Below are positions 17,136-26,746 of a DNA stretch of 64,000 nucleotides, piece by piece. The notes under the pieces are model-generated. The model saw nothing but the letters and a program-made list of their open reading frames with translations, was not told the DNA's origin and did no database searches. Origin of the DNA: an uncultured Bacilli bacterium (GTDB lineage: Bacteria > Bacillota_I > Bacilli_A > RF39 > UBA660); contig CAKOWQ010000001.1 in NCBI GenBank assembly GCA_934122395.1, forward strand, positions 310,001 to 374,000, read 5' to 3'. The stretch's first letter is position 1. Each line of letters begins with the position of its first letter. A program made the translations under genes and the position numbers.

Positions 17136-19380
17136 ATTCTTCATTAGGATCACTATCAAGTTTTACTAAAACTTCTCGTGGTTTAGATCCATTTGGAGGA
17201 CCAATTATTCCTCGTTCTTCAAGTAAATCTACTATTCTTGCTGCTCTATTATACCCAAGTTTAAATCTTCTTTGTAATAATGAAGCACTAGCTTTACCTG
17301 TTGTTACTACAAATTCAACTATATCATTATATAGTGGGTCATCGTACTCTTCCTCTACTGTTTTAACTTCTCCTCCTGCATTTCCTTGATCTTTAGCAGC
17401 AGCAGTTAAGTTTAAAAACTTTTCATCATATTGGGCTTTTTGTTGGGATACAGTGTAATTTACCAATCTTTGTAATTCTTCGTCAGATACATATGCTCCT
17501 TGTACACGTTGTGGAGCATTCTCACCCATAGGCAGAAATAACATATCACCTTTACCTAATAGTTTTTCAGCACCCATCATATCTAGAATAGTACGAGAGT
17601 CAATACTCGATGATACAGCAAACGATATACGTGATGGAATATTTGCTTTTACTACACCAGTAATAACATCAGTAGATGGTCTTTGAGTTGCTATAATTAA
17701 GTGAATTCCTGCTGCACGTGCCATTTGTGTAATACGCATTATAGAATCTTCTACTTCTTTACTTGCTACTAACATAAGGTCAGCTAACTCATCTACTATA
17801 ACAACTATATAAGGCATTTTTTTAATCTTGGCATCTTCTGGTAACTTGGCATTTTGTTTTTCTACCCATTCATTATATGTTGCAATATTTTTTACATTTT
17901 TATCACTAAATATATCATAACGTGATTCCATTTCACTAACAATTTTCTGTAGCGCTACTGAAGCCTTTTTAGGATCAGTTACAACTGGCATCATTAAGTG
18001 TGGAATACCGTTGTACATGCTTAATTCAACTTTTTTAGGGTCAACCATCATAAGCTTTACTTCATCTGGTTTAGTACGCATAAGAATTGATGCAATCATA
18101 CAGTTAATACATACTGATTTACCACTACCAGTAGCACCTGCTACTAATAAGTGTGGTGTCTTATCAATTTCACAGTAGATACTGTTACCCATAATATTTT
18201 TACCTAGAGCTACTAATAATTTACTATTTACTTTATTACTTGGAACAGTCTCTAATATTTCTCTTAGTGATACTGGAGATGTTGTATCATTAGCAATTTC
18301 TATTCCTACTGTGCTTTTACCTGGAATTGGTGCTTGAATACGAACATCTTTTTTAGCAAGCGCTAAAGATATTTCGCGGTTAATACTTAATAATCTACTT
18401 AGTTTAGTACCACTTTGAATTTCCATTTCGTATTGAGTAACACTAGGTCCACTATTAACTTCTACTACTTTACCAATAATACCAAAGTCTTTTAATACTT
18501 TCTCTAGGATAACGATATTGTTTTCGATTGATACTTGATTGTTATTACCTTTACTTTTCTTTGGTGGATTTAATAATGATAAACTAGGTAATTTATAATT
18601 AGAGTTTTGAACTATTTCCTCAGTTTGTTCATTATTAACTGGTACTTCTCCTTGTTTTGGTTCTTCTTTATGAGTTAATTCATCTATACTTGATACAACC
18701 ATTTTATTTGATGTGTTATCATTAATAATTACAGCTGGTTCATGAGGTTCTTCACCATCATCACTTTCTTGTTTATTTTTTCTATGAGGTAGAGCTTCTT
18801 TTCCTTTTTTAACCCATTTTTTAATTAAGTCGATAATTGATATTCCAGTAAATAAGCAAGCCCCTATAACCATTAATACAATAGCAACAATTTTAGTACC
18901 AGAGTAATCAAATAATTTGTTAAACAAAACAGCTAACAAGCATCCTAGCATTCCTCCACCGCTAGGAGTAAAGCTTACATCATGCATAATAAAATCGAAT
19001 GTATTCATAAGACTATTTAAAGATTCTTTTATAATAGTTATTGATTGTCCATCATTTAAACTAACATAATTCAAATGAGAGAAAACCAATATACCAATTG
19101 CTAATATATAAATACCTATCATCCTACTAGATAATAATTTAGGCCATGATCTTTTTATTAATAAATATCCTCCCAGAATAAAGCAAGTAGCTAATAAGAC
19201 TAAATCCCAAGAGCCTACTAAAAATACTGCAAAAGCTCTTGATATTTTACCTACTAATCCTAGTGGTTTATTCATTCCAATTCCTAATATTGATAATAGA
19301 ATAAGACATATTCCATATAATTCATTCATATATGGAAACTTTTTGCTTTTATCTTCTTTTCTTTTTTTTCTTTTTGCCAT
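17134..19380 (-). CDS. ftsK: DNA translocase FtsK/SpoIIIE
   Basis: Membrane-anchored ATPase that pumps chromosomal DNA across the division septum. 748 residues: four N-terminal membrane helices (about 25-185), an acidic/Asn-rich linker, then the translocase motor with VAGATGSGKSVCINCMI (Walker A), YIVVIVDELADLMLV (Walker B) and IIATQRPSTDVITG. The C-terminal 65 residues are the winged-helix gamma domain (SASLLQRRFKLGYNRAARIV) that reads orientation sequences. Length and linker fit SpoIIIE/SftA class proteins with intact membrane anchor, i.e. SpoIIIE-like. Confidence 0.95.
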   Translation of the reverse strand: MAKRKKRKEDKSKKFPYMNELYGICLILLSILGIGMNKPLGLVGKISRAFAVFLVGSWDLVLLATCFILGGYLLIKRSWPKLLSSRMIGIYILAIGILVFSHLNYVSLNDGQSITIIKESLNSLMNTFDFIMHDVSFTPSGGGMLGCLLAVLFNKLFDYSGTKIVAIVLMVIGACLFTGISIIDLIKKWVKKGKEALPHRKNKQESDDGEEPHEPAVIINDNTSNKMVVSSIDELTHKEEPKQGEVPVNNEQTEEIVQNSNYKLPSLSLLNPPKKSKGNNNQVSIENNIVILEKVLKDFGIIGKVVEVNSGPSVTQYEMEIQSGTKLSRLLSINREISLALAKKDVRIQAPIPGKSTVGIEIANDTTSPVSLREILETVPSNKVNSKLLVALGKNIMGNSIYCEIDKTPHLLVAGATGSGKSVCINCMIASILMRTKPDEVKLMMVDPKKVELSMYNGIPHLMMPVVTDPKKASVALQKIVSEMESRYDIFSDKNVKNIATYNEWVEKQNAKLPEDAKIKKMPYIVVIVDELADLMLVASKEVEDSIMRITQMARAAGIHLIIATQRPSTDVITGVVKANIPSRISFAVSSSIDSRTILDMMGAEKLLGKGDMLFLPMGENAPQRVQGAYVSDEELQRLVNYTVSQQKAQYDEKFLNLTAAAKDQGNAGGEVKTVEEEYDDPLYNDIVEFVVTTGKASASLLQRRFKLGYNRAARIVDLLEERGIIGPPNGSKPREVLVKLDSDPNEE

Positions 19381-19427
19381 GTTATCACTCCATATTATTT
19401 ACATAATAATTATATCATGATTTAAAT

Positions 19428-19454
19428 AAAAAAAAAGAGAATATTTCTATTCTC
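19428..19454 (-). terminator. Intrinsic terminator of dnaE
   Basis: GAGAATA-GAAA-TATTCTC hairpin followed by nine U on the minus strand, overlapping the dnaE stop region. Confidence 0.88.
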
Positions 19455-22389
19455 CAAGTACTTTAATTTTATCTACAATTATTTGATATAAGTTAAGTCG
19501 TTTTTCTACTCTTCCTCTTATCAAAACAACGTCTCCTCGTTCTAAATTCATATTTTCACTATAAACTTTTGGAAACAAAGTAAAATCCATAATTCCCGAA
19601 GCGTCACTTCCATATAAGAAAGACATCTTATCACCTTTTTTAGTTTCAATTACCTTAATCTTATCTATAAGTGCTACTACATCAACAGATTTATTAAAAT
19701 ATTTATTAACATCAGCTAATTCAATTGTATTGTATTGTTCTTTGTAAACAGTAGTAGGATAATCACTTAAATAAAATCCAAATAATTTCTTTTCATTAGC
19801 CATTATCGTTTCTTTAGTAAACTCTTCTACTAAATCTATTTCTGGTTTCATTACAAGTGACGGATCCAAGTCCTTAGTAAGAGAAGCATAGTTCAATAAC
19901 TTGTCTAAATTTGTTAGTAAAGTTTTTTTGTTATACCCAAAAGAATCAAAACATGATGCAAGAATTAATACTTCAAGAGTTTTTTCACTAACATTTCTAG
20001 TAGTTATTTTAGAAATACAATCAAATATATCAGTAAAACCTGTACCTCTATTATTTATAATATCTCTACATGTTACAATACCAATATTCTTTATATTTGA
20101 TAAAGGATAACGAATACCATCTTTCTCTACCTTGTAGTAACCCATACTAGAATTAATAGATGGTAATAATATCTTTATACCTCTTGTTCTTACTTCGTTT
20201 ATATATTCTTTTGTTTTAATCTCACTTCCTATTACTGAGGTTAATAAACTACTAAAGAAATATTTAGGATACCTAGCTTTTAAATAAGCCATTTTATAAG
20301 CAATAATGGAATATGCTACTGAGTGAGCTCTATTAAATCCGTAATTGGCAAAGTTTAGTATTAAATCAAATACTTTTTTAGCAGTTTCTTTTTTATATCC
20401 CCTGTTAATAGAACCATTTATAAATTTTTCTTCTTCGCCTTTTAAAACATCCATTTTCTTTTTACTCATAGCTCGTCTTAAAATATCAGCTTCACCTAAA
20501 GTATAACCTGCCATTACATTAGCAATCTGCATTATTTGCTCTTGATAAATTATAATTCCATAAGTAGGGGACAAAATATCTTTTAGGCTTGGGTCAATAT
20601 AATCTATCTCTTCTTCGCCATGTTTTCTTCTTATGTATGAATCGATATTAACAGCGGGCCCTGGTCTAAATAAAGCAATTGCTGCAAATATATCCTCAAA
20701 ACAAGTAGGACGTAAATTCTTTAAAAAGTTTCGCATACCAGCTGATTCAAACTGAAATATTCCTGTTGTATCAGCAGTAGTAAATATCTTAATTGCTTCA
20801 CTATCATCAAGAGGTATTTTAGAAAATTCTATTTTAATGCCTTCGTTTTTCTCTATATCACTTAATATATTCATGATTGTAGTAAGGTTTTTAAGTCCTA
20901 GAAAATCCATTTTTAATAGACCTAATTCTTCTAAATATTCCATAGAATATCCGCTTAGATATAATCCTTCACTATTTTTAATTAAAGGTATTACTTCATC
21001 TAGTTCTACTCTACTCATTACAATACCAGCAGCATGCATAGATGTATGCCTAGGATATCCTTCTATAAATGATGCTATTTCAAACATTAATTTAAGCTTA
21101 TCATCACTATCAATAATACTTCTAAATTCTGCATCTTTTTTATAGAAATCATTTAATTTCATTTTAGTAACCATTGGAATATGTTTACATAAAATATCTA
21201 TATCACTTGATTTAATATTTAATACTCTTGCTGTATCTCTAATAACTAAACGAGATGCCATAGTACCAAAAGTAACTATACCTGCTACGTTTTTTTCACC
21301 ATATTTGTTTTTAACATAATTAATTACTTGGTCACGATATATATCAGGAAAATCAGTATCAATATCAGGCATTGTTACACGTTCTGGATTAAGAAAACGT
21401 TCAAATAATAAATCATATTTAATTGGATCTATATCAGTAATTCCTAGAGAATAAGCAACTAATGAACCTCCTGCACTACCACGGCCTGGACCTACTAATA
21501 TTCCTTCTTGTTTAGCATATCTAATAAAGTCATATACAACTAAGAAATAGTTAGAAAATCCCATCTTTTTAATTACATCAAGTTCATATATTAATCTATT
21601 TTTATATTCTAAAGAGACGTTATTATTAAGTCTTCTATTAAGACCCTTTATACTTAGTTTTTCCAAAAATTCATCACTATTATTATTTTCTGTTTTATAT
21701 ATAGGAAGTAAGTTTTCTCTACTAGGAAACTCTAAATTACATTTATCACTTATCTTTAAAGTGTTAGATAAGCCGGTACTGCTACTAAGAGTAAGTACTT
21801 CATCATTAAGGAAGTAATTATAATTATCAATAAAATCTATATTATCACTTATAGTTTTATTATCTCTTATCATATATAAGTATTTTAAGTATTTAGAATC
21901 GTTTTTATGTATATATAAAGTTTTATTAATGAATACTATGTTATTAGTTATTTTTTTTGCTTCATTTTCTTCCTTGATATTACTGTAGCCAATATATAAA
22001 TCCTCATATATATTTTTAATTTCATTATAAATGTTTAAATAAGTATATGGAAGGATTGTGACTAAGGATTTATTACACTTTTTTAAGTCATCAATATCTA
22101 TTTTTCTTTCACTAGAAATAGTTGATAATTTGATTAGGTCTTTGTATCCATCATAGTCTTTGGCATATAATAGAATATGATTATTATTATAATCTACATC
22201 TAATCCAATAATAGGTTTGATATTATTTTTTATACACTCTTTATAAAAGTGCATTACACCCATCATGTTATCATCACATATAGCTATGCTTTTAACTTTT
22301 TTGTTAATGCAGTGTTCTATTAGTTTATCAATAGATATTAGACTAGATAATAATGAATAGTTAGTTTTAATATATAATCTTGTAAACAT
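19447..22389 (-). CDS. dnaE: DNA polymerase III alpha subunit DnaE
   Basis: Replicative or primer-extending C-family polymerase. 980 residues: PHP-like region at the N-terminus, palm with GPGRGSAGGSLVAYSLGITD and the catalytic MPDIDTDFPD, HhH region, and a C-terminal OB domain (VVALIDKIKVIETKKGDKM). The PHP start reads FTRLYIKTNYSLLSS, where active PHP domains have an HxH pair, so its metal site is degenerate and proofreading must come from another subunit or PolC. Size fits the DnaE3-type Firmicute enzyme that accompanies PolC. Monocistronic. Confidence 0.94.
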   Translation of the reverse strand: MFTRLYIKTNYSLLSSLISIDKLIEHCINKKVKSIAICDDNMMGVMHFYKECIKNNIKPIIGLDVDYNNNHILLYAKDYDGYKDLIKLSTISSERKIDIDDLKKCNKSLVTILPYTYLNIYNEIKNIYEDLYIGYSNIKEENEAKKITNNIVFINKTLYIHKNDSKYLKYLYMIRDNKTISDNIDFIDNYNYFLNDEVLTLSSSTGLSNTLKISDKCNLEFPSRENLLPIYKTENNNSDEFLEKLSIKGLNRRLNNNVSLEYKNRLIYELDVIKKMGFSNYFLVVYDFIRYAKQEGILVGPGRGSAGGSLVAYSLGITDIDPIKYDLLFERFLNPERVTMPDIDTDFPDIYRDQVINYVKNKYGEKNVAGIVTFGTMASRLVIRDTARVLNIKSSDIDILCKHIPMVTKMKLNDFYKKDAEFRSIIDSDDKLKLMFEIASFIEGYPRHTSMHAAGIVMSRVELDEVIPLIKNSEGLYLSGYSMEYLEELGLLKMDFLGLKNLTTIMNILSDIEKNEGIKIEFSKIPLDDSEAIKIFTTADTTGIFQFESAGMRNFLKNLRPTCFEDIFAAIALFRPGPAVNIDSYIRRKHGEEEIDYIDPSLKDILSPTYGIIIYQEQIMQIANVMAGYTLGEADILRRAMSKKKMDVLKGEEEKFINGSINRGYKKETAKKVFDLILNFANYGFNRAHSVAYSIIAYKMAYLKARYPKYFFSSLLTSVIGSEIKTKEYINEVRTRGIKILLPSINSSMGYYKVEKDGIRYPLSNIKNIGIVTCRDIINNRGTGFTDIFDCISKITTRNVSEKTLEVLILASCFDSFGYNKKTLLTNLDKLLNYASLTKDLDPSLVMKPEIDLVEEFTKETIMANEKKLFGFYLSDYPTTVYKEQYNTIELADVNKYFNKSVDVVALIDKIKVIETKKGDKMSFLYGSDASGIMDFTLFPKVYSENMNLERGDVVLIRGRVEKRLNLYQIIVDKIKVLGE

Positions 22390-22443
22390 AGTATCCTCCC
22401 ACTAACATTATTCTAACACAAATTGCTTTTTTTAAAAATATAT

Positions 22444-22472
22444 TTGACTATTATTAAATAATATGATAAAGT
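22444..22472 (+). promoter_or_regulatory. Promoter of rpmB
   Basis: TTGACT, 17-base spacer, TAAAGT, then GGAGGAAATATT before the ATG at 22510. Confidence 0.7.
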
Positions 22473-22509
22473 TAATAGGCAGGTATTATTAACTGAAGGA
22501 GGAAATATT

Positions 22510-22695
22510 ATGGCAATTAATGTATCAAATAGAAAACCAAACTGTAAAGCTAATGATAGATCTCATGCTTTAAATACTCACAATCGTAAGCAAAAGTTAA
22601 ATCTTCAAGTTGTTAGATTAGCTGATGGAACTAGAGTTAGAGTTTCTGCTAAAGAAAAAAGAACTTTATACAAAGATTTTGATGTAGCAGCATAA
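22510..22695 (+). CDS. rpmB: 50S ribosomal protein L28
   Basis: 61 residues. RSHALNTHNRKQKLNLQVVR and GTRVRVSAKEKRTLYK are the L28 signature (RSHA-N--KR, then RVSAK). NRKPNCKAND replaces the usual GKKP--GN-- start. It lacks the zinc-type cysteine pairs seen in some bacilli (only one Cys). Monocistronic with its own promoter, GGAGG ribosome-binding site and terminator, as usual for rpmB in Firmicutes. Confidence 0.93.
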   Translation: MAINVSNRKPNCKANDRSHALNTHNRKQKLNLQVVRLADGTRVRVSAKEKRTLYKDFDVAA

Positions 22696-22696
22696 T

Positions 22697-22726
22697 AAAA
22701 CAGATATTTCAAATATCTGTTTTTTT
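22697..22726. terminator. Terminator of rpmB, possibly shared with the lipoprotein gene
   Basis: AAAACAGATATTTCAAATATCTGTTTTTTT; strong on the plus strand, with an A run allowing activity on the minus strand. Confidence 0.88.
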
Positions 22727-22728
22727 GT

Positions 22729-23655
22729 TTATTTAACGTAGTCTAAAATATCAATTGGAATAATTGTATTATCTTTTAAAAGAATAAATTCAGAGTTTGT
22801 GTACTTTACTTCTTTAAAGTACTTTTTATATGTTTCATTTTCTACTAGTTTCTTTTCACAAGCAATATCAATGTATTTCTTACATTCTTCTGTTTCTATT
22901 TCTTTTAGTAAATATATTTTATCAGTTGTTACGATTCTGTCTACCTCATCTTTTTCGTTACTACTAAAATCTATTATATGGCCATACTCGTCTTTTGAAT
23001 ATGCTATTTTTTCAGAAACGATTTCATATTTGGCTGGGTTATAATCAAGAATATCATAATTATATTCTGTAGATTGCTTTATTATGATTGAATAAATATT
23101 ACCATCCGTTTTTAATACAAAAAACTTAGAATAATAAATATTTTCAGAAGGAGAATCAACATATTCACTACCATCGTTATTTTGATAACTATAAGTGATG
23201 ACATCATTATTTTGAACTAGTATATTTTCATTAGAATTTGTATCATAGTATTCATCAATCATCACTTTATTTTCTATAACATCATATCGATACATTTTAC
23301 CATCATTACCGACAATTGTATTATCTACCACCTTTTTCATTGTGGTATTTATATCAGCTTTCATACATTGTTCATCATTACTAAAAAGTTGGTCACTGTA
23401 AGCATTTATTCTATATACTACCCCATCACTAGTTATAAAATAATCTCTAGCAAGCATCATTAAGTCATTGTCTTTTAATGCACTACACTTTACTGTTGTA
23501 TACTTATCAATATATCTATAGTCTTCATCATAGTTTTTTAGATAATTAACAAATGTATCATCTTTCTTTACTTCTTGGTTTTTCTTTTTAGTTTTGCTAC
23601 ATCCACATATAGTTAGTAATATAATTAACAAAATAATTAGTTTACTTTTTTTCAT
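22729..23655 (-). CDS. Lipoprotein of unknown function
   Basis: 308 residues. The N-terminus KKSKLIILLIILLTICGC is a signal peptide with a lipobox (LTIC/G-C region, lipidated Cys at about residue 18-20), so the mature protein is anchored on the outer face of the membrane. The rest is acidic and rich in Tyr, Asp, Asn, with repeated 'DG..YR.' strands (SDGVVYRINAY, NDGKMYRYDVIE, TDGNIYSII) that suggest a beta-propeller-like repeat. No enzyme motif. It follows divIVA on the same strand but divIVA has its own terminator. Confidence 0.75.
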   Translation of the reverse strand: MKKSKLIILLIILLTICGCSKTKKKNQEVKKDDTFVNYLKNYDEDYRYIDKYTTVKCSALKDNDLMMLARDYFITSDGVVYRINAYSDQLFSNDEQCMKADINTTMKKVVDNTIVGNDGKMYRYDVIENKVMIDEYYDTNSNENILVQNNDVITYSYQNNDGSEYVDSPSENIYYSKFFVLKTDGNIYSIIIKQSTEYNYDILDYNPAKYEIVSEKIAYSKDEYGHIIDFSSNEKDEVDRIVTTDKIYLLKEIETEECKKYIDIACEKKLVENETYKKYFKEVKYTNSEFILLKDNTIIPIDILDYVK

Positions 23656-23671
23656 AATTTACACTCCCTAC

Positions 23672-23703
23672 AAAAAAAAGACTTAATCGTTATCGTTTAA
23701 GTC
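23672..23703 (-). terminator. Intrinsic terminator of divIVA
   Basis: GACTTAAACGATAACGATTAAGTC with eight U on the minus strand; the divIVA stop lies in the loop. Confidence 0.88.
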
Positions 23704-24123
23704 TAGTATTTCTATTTCATCTACTACTGCTAGTTGTTGTTCAATAACTAGTTTTAATTTTTTCTTAAATATTCTAGCATTTCTTTCTAGAGTATCAGCT
23801 TTTAATTCAATTCTTTCTGCTCTAAGTAGAGCATCATTAACAATACGTGAGGCATTACGACGTGCTTCTTCAACAATTATCTTACCTTCATCCATTGCTT
23901 GCTTTCTAATATTAGTACTAGCTTCTTCTGCTTTGTACATAGAACCTTTAAGAGTATCTTCCATCTTCTTATATTTAACAAGCTCTTCTTTTAAGTTATT
24001 AATTTCAACTTGTTGTGATTTAACTCTTTTTATCATGGATTCAGTATTAGCAATTACATCATCTATAAATTTATTTACTTCACTTTGACTATATCCATTA
24101 GCCTCTATACTAAATTTATCCAT
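23683..24123 (-). CDS. divIVA: DivIVA-like cell-division/polar protein
   Basis: 146 residues. The N-terminal FSIEANGYSQSEVNKFIDDV is the DivIVA membrane-binding domain pattern, followed by a long coiled coil (about residues 25-135) rich in Lys/Glu heptads. The usual F-R-GYD motif is replaced by EANGYSQSEV. Localises to negatively curved membrane at septum and poles. Directly upstream is sepF, as in the Bacillus ylm-sepF-divIVA cluster, though ylmG/ylmH are missing here. Confidence 0.85.
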   Translation of the reverse strand: MDKFSIEANGYSQSEVNKFIDDVIANTESMIKRVKSQQVEINNLKEELVKYKKMEDTLKGSMYKAEEASTNIRKQAMDEGKIIVEEARRNASRIVNDALLRAERIELKADTLERNARIFKKKLKLVIEQQLAVVDEIEILDLNDND

Positions 24124-24145
24124 GTCATCACCTCATTACTGATAA

Positions 24146-24571
24146 CTACCAATCGAATTCTTCGTCTTCTTCTTCCTTTGTTTCTTGTTTTCTACTTTTT
24201 CCTTTTGTAGTAGCAGGATTACTATCATCAGAAATCTTACCCTCTACATTTATATTATTAGGAGTGCATAGGAATATTCCTCCACCTAACTTCTGTAGGT
24301 CTCCACCGATTGCATATAGTGTTCCACTTAAAAAATCTACTATTCTTTTTGCTTGATCAGGAGTAACTCTTTTTAAGTTTACTACTACTGCACTTCTATT
24401 TTTTAGATAGTCAGCAATTTGTTGACTTTCAGAATATGCTCTTGGTTCTAAAAGCATCATTTTATTTCCAGCATCAACTACTTGATCACTATAGTATTCT
24501 GTTGTTGATGATTCTTCTTTTGTTTCAACTTCTCCACCTGAAAAGAAATTTTTAAATTTATCTAAAGCCAT
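24146..24571 (-). CDS. sepF: Cell division protein SepF
   Basis: 141 residues. Starts with an amphipathic membrane-targeting helix (MALDKFKNFFSG), an acidic linker, then the SepF core: PRAYSESQQIADYLKNRSAV, VNLKRVTPDQAKRIVDFLSG and AIGGDLQKLGGGIFLCTP. Anchors FtsZ filaments to the membrane as arcs. It has an extra acidic tail ending EEEDEEFDW. Ends 23 bases before divIVA. Confidence 0.93.
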   Translation of the reverse strand: MALDKFKNFFSGGEVETKEESSTTEYYSDQVVDAGNKMMLLEPRAYSESQQIADYLKNRSAVVVNLKRVTPDQAKRIVDFLSGTLYAIGGDLQKLGGGIFLCTPNNINVEGKISDDSNPATTKGKSRKQETKEEEDEEFDW

Positions 24572-24644
24572 AATAATTCCTCCAATTATTTATACCTATC
24601 TTTTATATAGACATTGTATCACACTTTTTTTTATTTTTAAAGTA

Positions 24645-26441
24645 CTATTTTTCTCCATACCAAATTTTTGCTATGTCACTATTACTACTAAGTGGTTCTG
24701 GATTTGGTCTATCTATTTTGACATCAACTGGTACTTTAAATGCTGAACCAAATGCTATTGCATTACCTGGTTGTAATGTTTTTAAGTGAGCTATTATCTC
24801 ATCACTTACATTAGGTACCATTTGTTTTATATATGCTAGATCTTTAGGATGCAAAGTTCTTAATATTATAAAATTAGAACACTGTGAAATGCTTGTATCA
24901 CTAAGTTCACTAGGTCTTTGAGTAATAAGTCCTAATAAAACGCCATATTTTCTTCCTTCTTTAGTTATTCTATCAAATATATTGTACCCTAGTAGTTCCT
25001 GGTCTCTATCTAATTGAACATAACGATGTGCTTCTTCTATGATTATATGAAATGGTATTACTCCACGATCACGTGATTCTGTAGCAAAATCAAATAACAT
25101 TTTTGATATTATTTTAGTTAATGTTTTTGCCATTCTATCGTTAACATAGTTTATATTGAAGTTAACTATTTGAGCCTTCTTACCATCATTAGTAGTAAGT
25201 AGTCTAGCAATATAACTTTTTCTATCAATCATTTCATCATACTCAAAGAATGCTGCATACTCACTGTTTATTAAAGTATGTAATCTAACACTTAATACAT
25301 TAGCATAATCAAATACTTTGTCACTTTTCAAAACGCCTTCAGATATAAGTGAAAAATCAAGAGCTAATTCTAAATCTTTTAAAGTATAAGGTATATCCCC
25401 TTTAGGTTCTGGTATTTCTAAACCTTCTATTATGAAAGATGAAATAAAGTCTACTACAAGTTCCATTTCTTGCATTTTACCAGTTTTATCTATATATAGG
25501 CATTGTCTTAGAGTTCTTACATACCCAGGTTGGACTATTTTACTTTCAAGATTTAAATCTTTAGTTTGATAAGTAGTTAAAATTGCTATAATTTGATCTC
25601 TTATTTTACTAGAATCTTTTCCACTTCTTAATATATCTAAAAGAGCACGAGCCACTATATCATTACGATATCTAGTTACTTCTTCATTTTCCTCGTTAGG
25701 GTCACCTGAATTTCTTAATATTGGTACTAGTTTTAAAGCTTTTTCAATAATTGATAATTGAGCTGGTTCACTAGCATCAAGCAATAATGCTATATCATCT
25801 ATTCCTAATAACCAAAGAGGGATTCTTAAGATTTCTCCATCAGGATACAACGAATTAGTAGTATATGTTTTATAGTTTAATACTGGTGATATTTCATTGA
25901 TTTTAGAGAAAGCATTAGTATATTCACCATAGGCATCAAAAATAAATATATTAGCATTAACTGGTAAATAATTATTACTAGTAAATATATTTTGAATAAG
26001 TCTAGCTACAGTACAGCTTTTACCAGAACCAGTGTTACCTAAAATAGCAAAATGGTTACTAAAAAAACTATTTACTCCTACATTAATTCTATAGTTAGTA
26101 TATATACTAGATTTTCCTAAATAAATTTGATCATTATTTTGAATTTGTTGATCCCCTAATATAAGAGCTAATTCATCCATAGTTATTATTCTAGTACTAG
26201 ATTTAAATGATGGTTTTTTAGTAAATCCAGGTAAAAATCTATTATTAACTATTTCCCCTACTATACTTATTTTAGCGTTATCAATACCGATGTTTACTAT
26301 CTCCCCAACTATTTTTTGATTGTCATCTTCAAATACTACATGAACGTTAATTAAGTTAGTTTGAGTAGTAATATCTATTGCTAATTTAATTGTTACTATA
26401 TTATTTTCTATATCTATAATATTACCTAGCATCTTCATCAA
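24645..26441 (-). CDS. HerA-like ATPase (DUF87)
   Basis: 598 residues. An N-terminal beta-barrel HAS-type domain (about residues 1-90) precedes a HerA/FtsK-superfamily motor: FAILGNTGSGKSCTVARLIQ (Walker A), FIFDAYGEYTNAF, FHIIIEEAHRYVQ (Walker B) and GLITQRPSELSDT with an Arg finger region. Bacterial HerA proteins are DNA translocases, often with NurA nuclease for end resection or phage defence; I see no NurA or Sir2 partner next to it. It is probably independent of sepF (74-base gap). Biological role open. Confidence 0.85.
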   Translation of the reverse strand: MMKMLGNIIDIENNIVTIKLAIDITTQTNLINVHVVFEDDNQKIVGEIVNIGIDNAKISIVGEIVNNRFLPGFTKKPSFKSSTRIITMDELALILGDQQIQNNDQIYLGKSSIYTNYRINVGVNSFFSNHFAILGNTGSGKSCTVARLIQNIFTSNNYLPVNANIFIFDAYGEYTNAFSKINEISPVLNYKTYTTNSLYPDGEILRIPLWLLGIDDIALLLDASEPAQLSIIEKALKLVPILRNSGDPNEENEEVTRYRNDIVARALLDILRSGKDSSKIRDQIIAILTTYQTKDLNLESKIVQPGYVRTLRQCLYIDKTGKMQEMELVVDFISSFIIEGLEIPEPKGDIPYTLKDLELALDFSLISEGVLKSDKVFDYANVLSVRLHTLINSEYAAFFEYDEMIDRKSYIARLLTTNDGKKAQIVNFNINYVNDRMAKTLTKIISKMLFDFATESRDRGVIPFHIIIEEAHRYVQLDRDQELLGYNIFDRITKEGRKYGVLLGLITQRPSELSDTSISQCSNFIILRTLHPKDLAYIKQMVPNVSDEIIAHLKTLQPGNAIAFGSAFKVPVDVKIDRPNPEPLSSNSDIAKIWYGEK

Positions 26442-26493
26442 CCCTATTCTTTATTCTAGCAAAATTATAACACATTAACTTTTAATTGAAAAC

Positions 26494-26514
26494 AAAAAAA
26501 GAGATTTAATCTCT
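26494..26514 (-). terminator. Terminator of the 26.5-kb C-terminal remnant
   Basis: AGAGATTAAATCTCT hairpin plus seven U on the minus strand, directly after the TAG at 26513-26515. Confidence 0.8.
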
Positions 26515-26695
26515 AATTTGTTTCTATTACATATTGGGCACTTGAAGTATCAGTACCACTTTTAACTGTTACTGTTGATTTTAAATTGATTACAGGATGA
26601 ACACCTAACTCTCCGTTGACGTTGTCATTGTTCTCGTTACCATTGTCATTGACGTTTCACACGTTAGCGTTAGAGTCAGAGTTGAAGGGCCTATT
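26513..26695 (-). pseudogene. DGR template-like / remnant C-terminus of a lectin-like surface protein
   Basis: Sixty codons plus a stop that align codon-for-codon, without gaps, to the 3' end of the gene at 26797-28236. In that frame it reads DSNANV*NVNDNGNENNDN, then GVHPVINLKS and a normal C-terminus with stop and terminator. It is extremely rich in AAC/AAT codons and has an in-frame TGA (26657-26659), so it is not translated as a protein. In the 69 bases from codon 5 to codon 27, I count 27 adenines, 20 of which differ in the neighbouring gene, against 5 of 42 non-adenines. This is what a diversity-generating retroelement template repeat looks like. Flanks differ at non-A bases, so it may be a decayed or paralogous template. 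No ribosome-binding site or start. Confidence 0.6.
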
Positions 26696-26706
26696 GTAGC
26701 ATTTCC

Positions 26707-26736
26707 CTATATATATAAATTTTATATATACCATAG
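26707..26736. repeat. AT-rich near-perfect palindrome
   Basis: CTAT-ATATATAAATTTTATATAT-ACCATAG can fold into a long hairpin or cruciform, between the surface protein gene and the template-like remnant. Confidence 0.6.
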
Positions 26737-26746
26737 TTTTGAAAGG

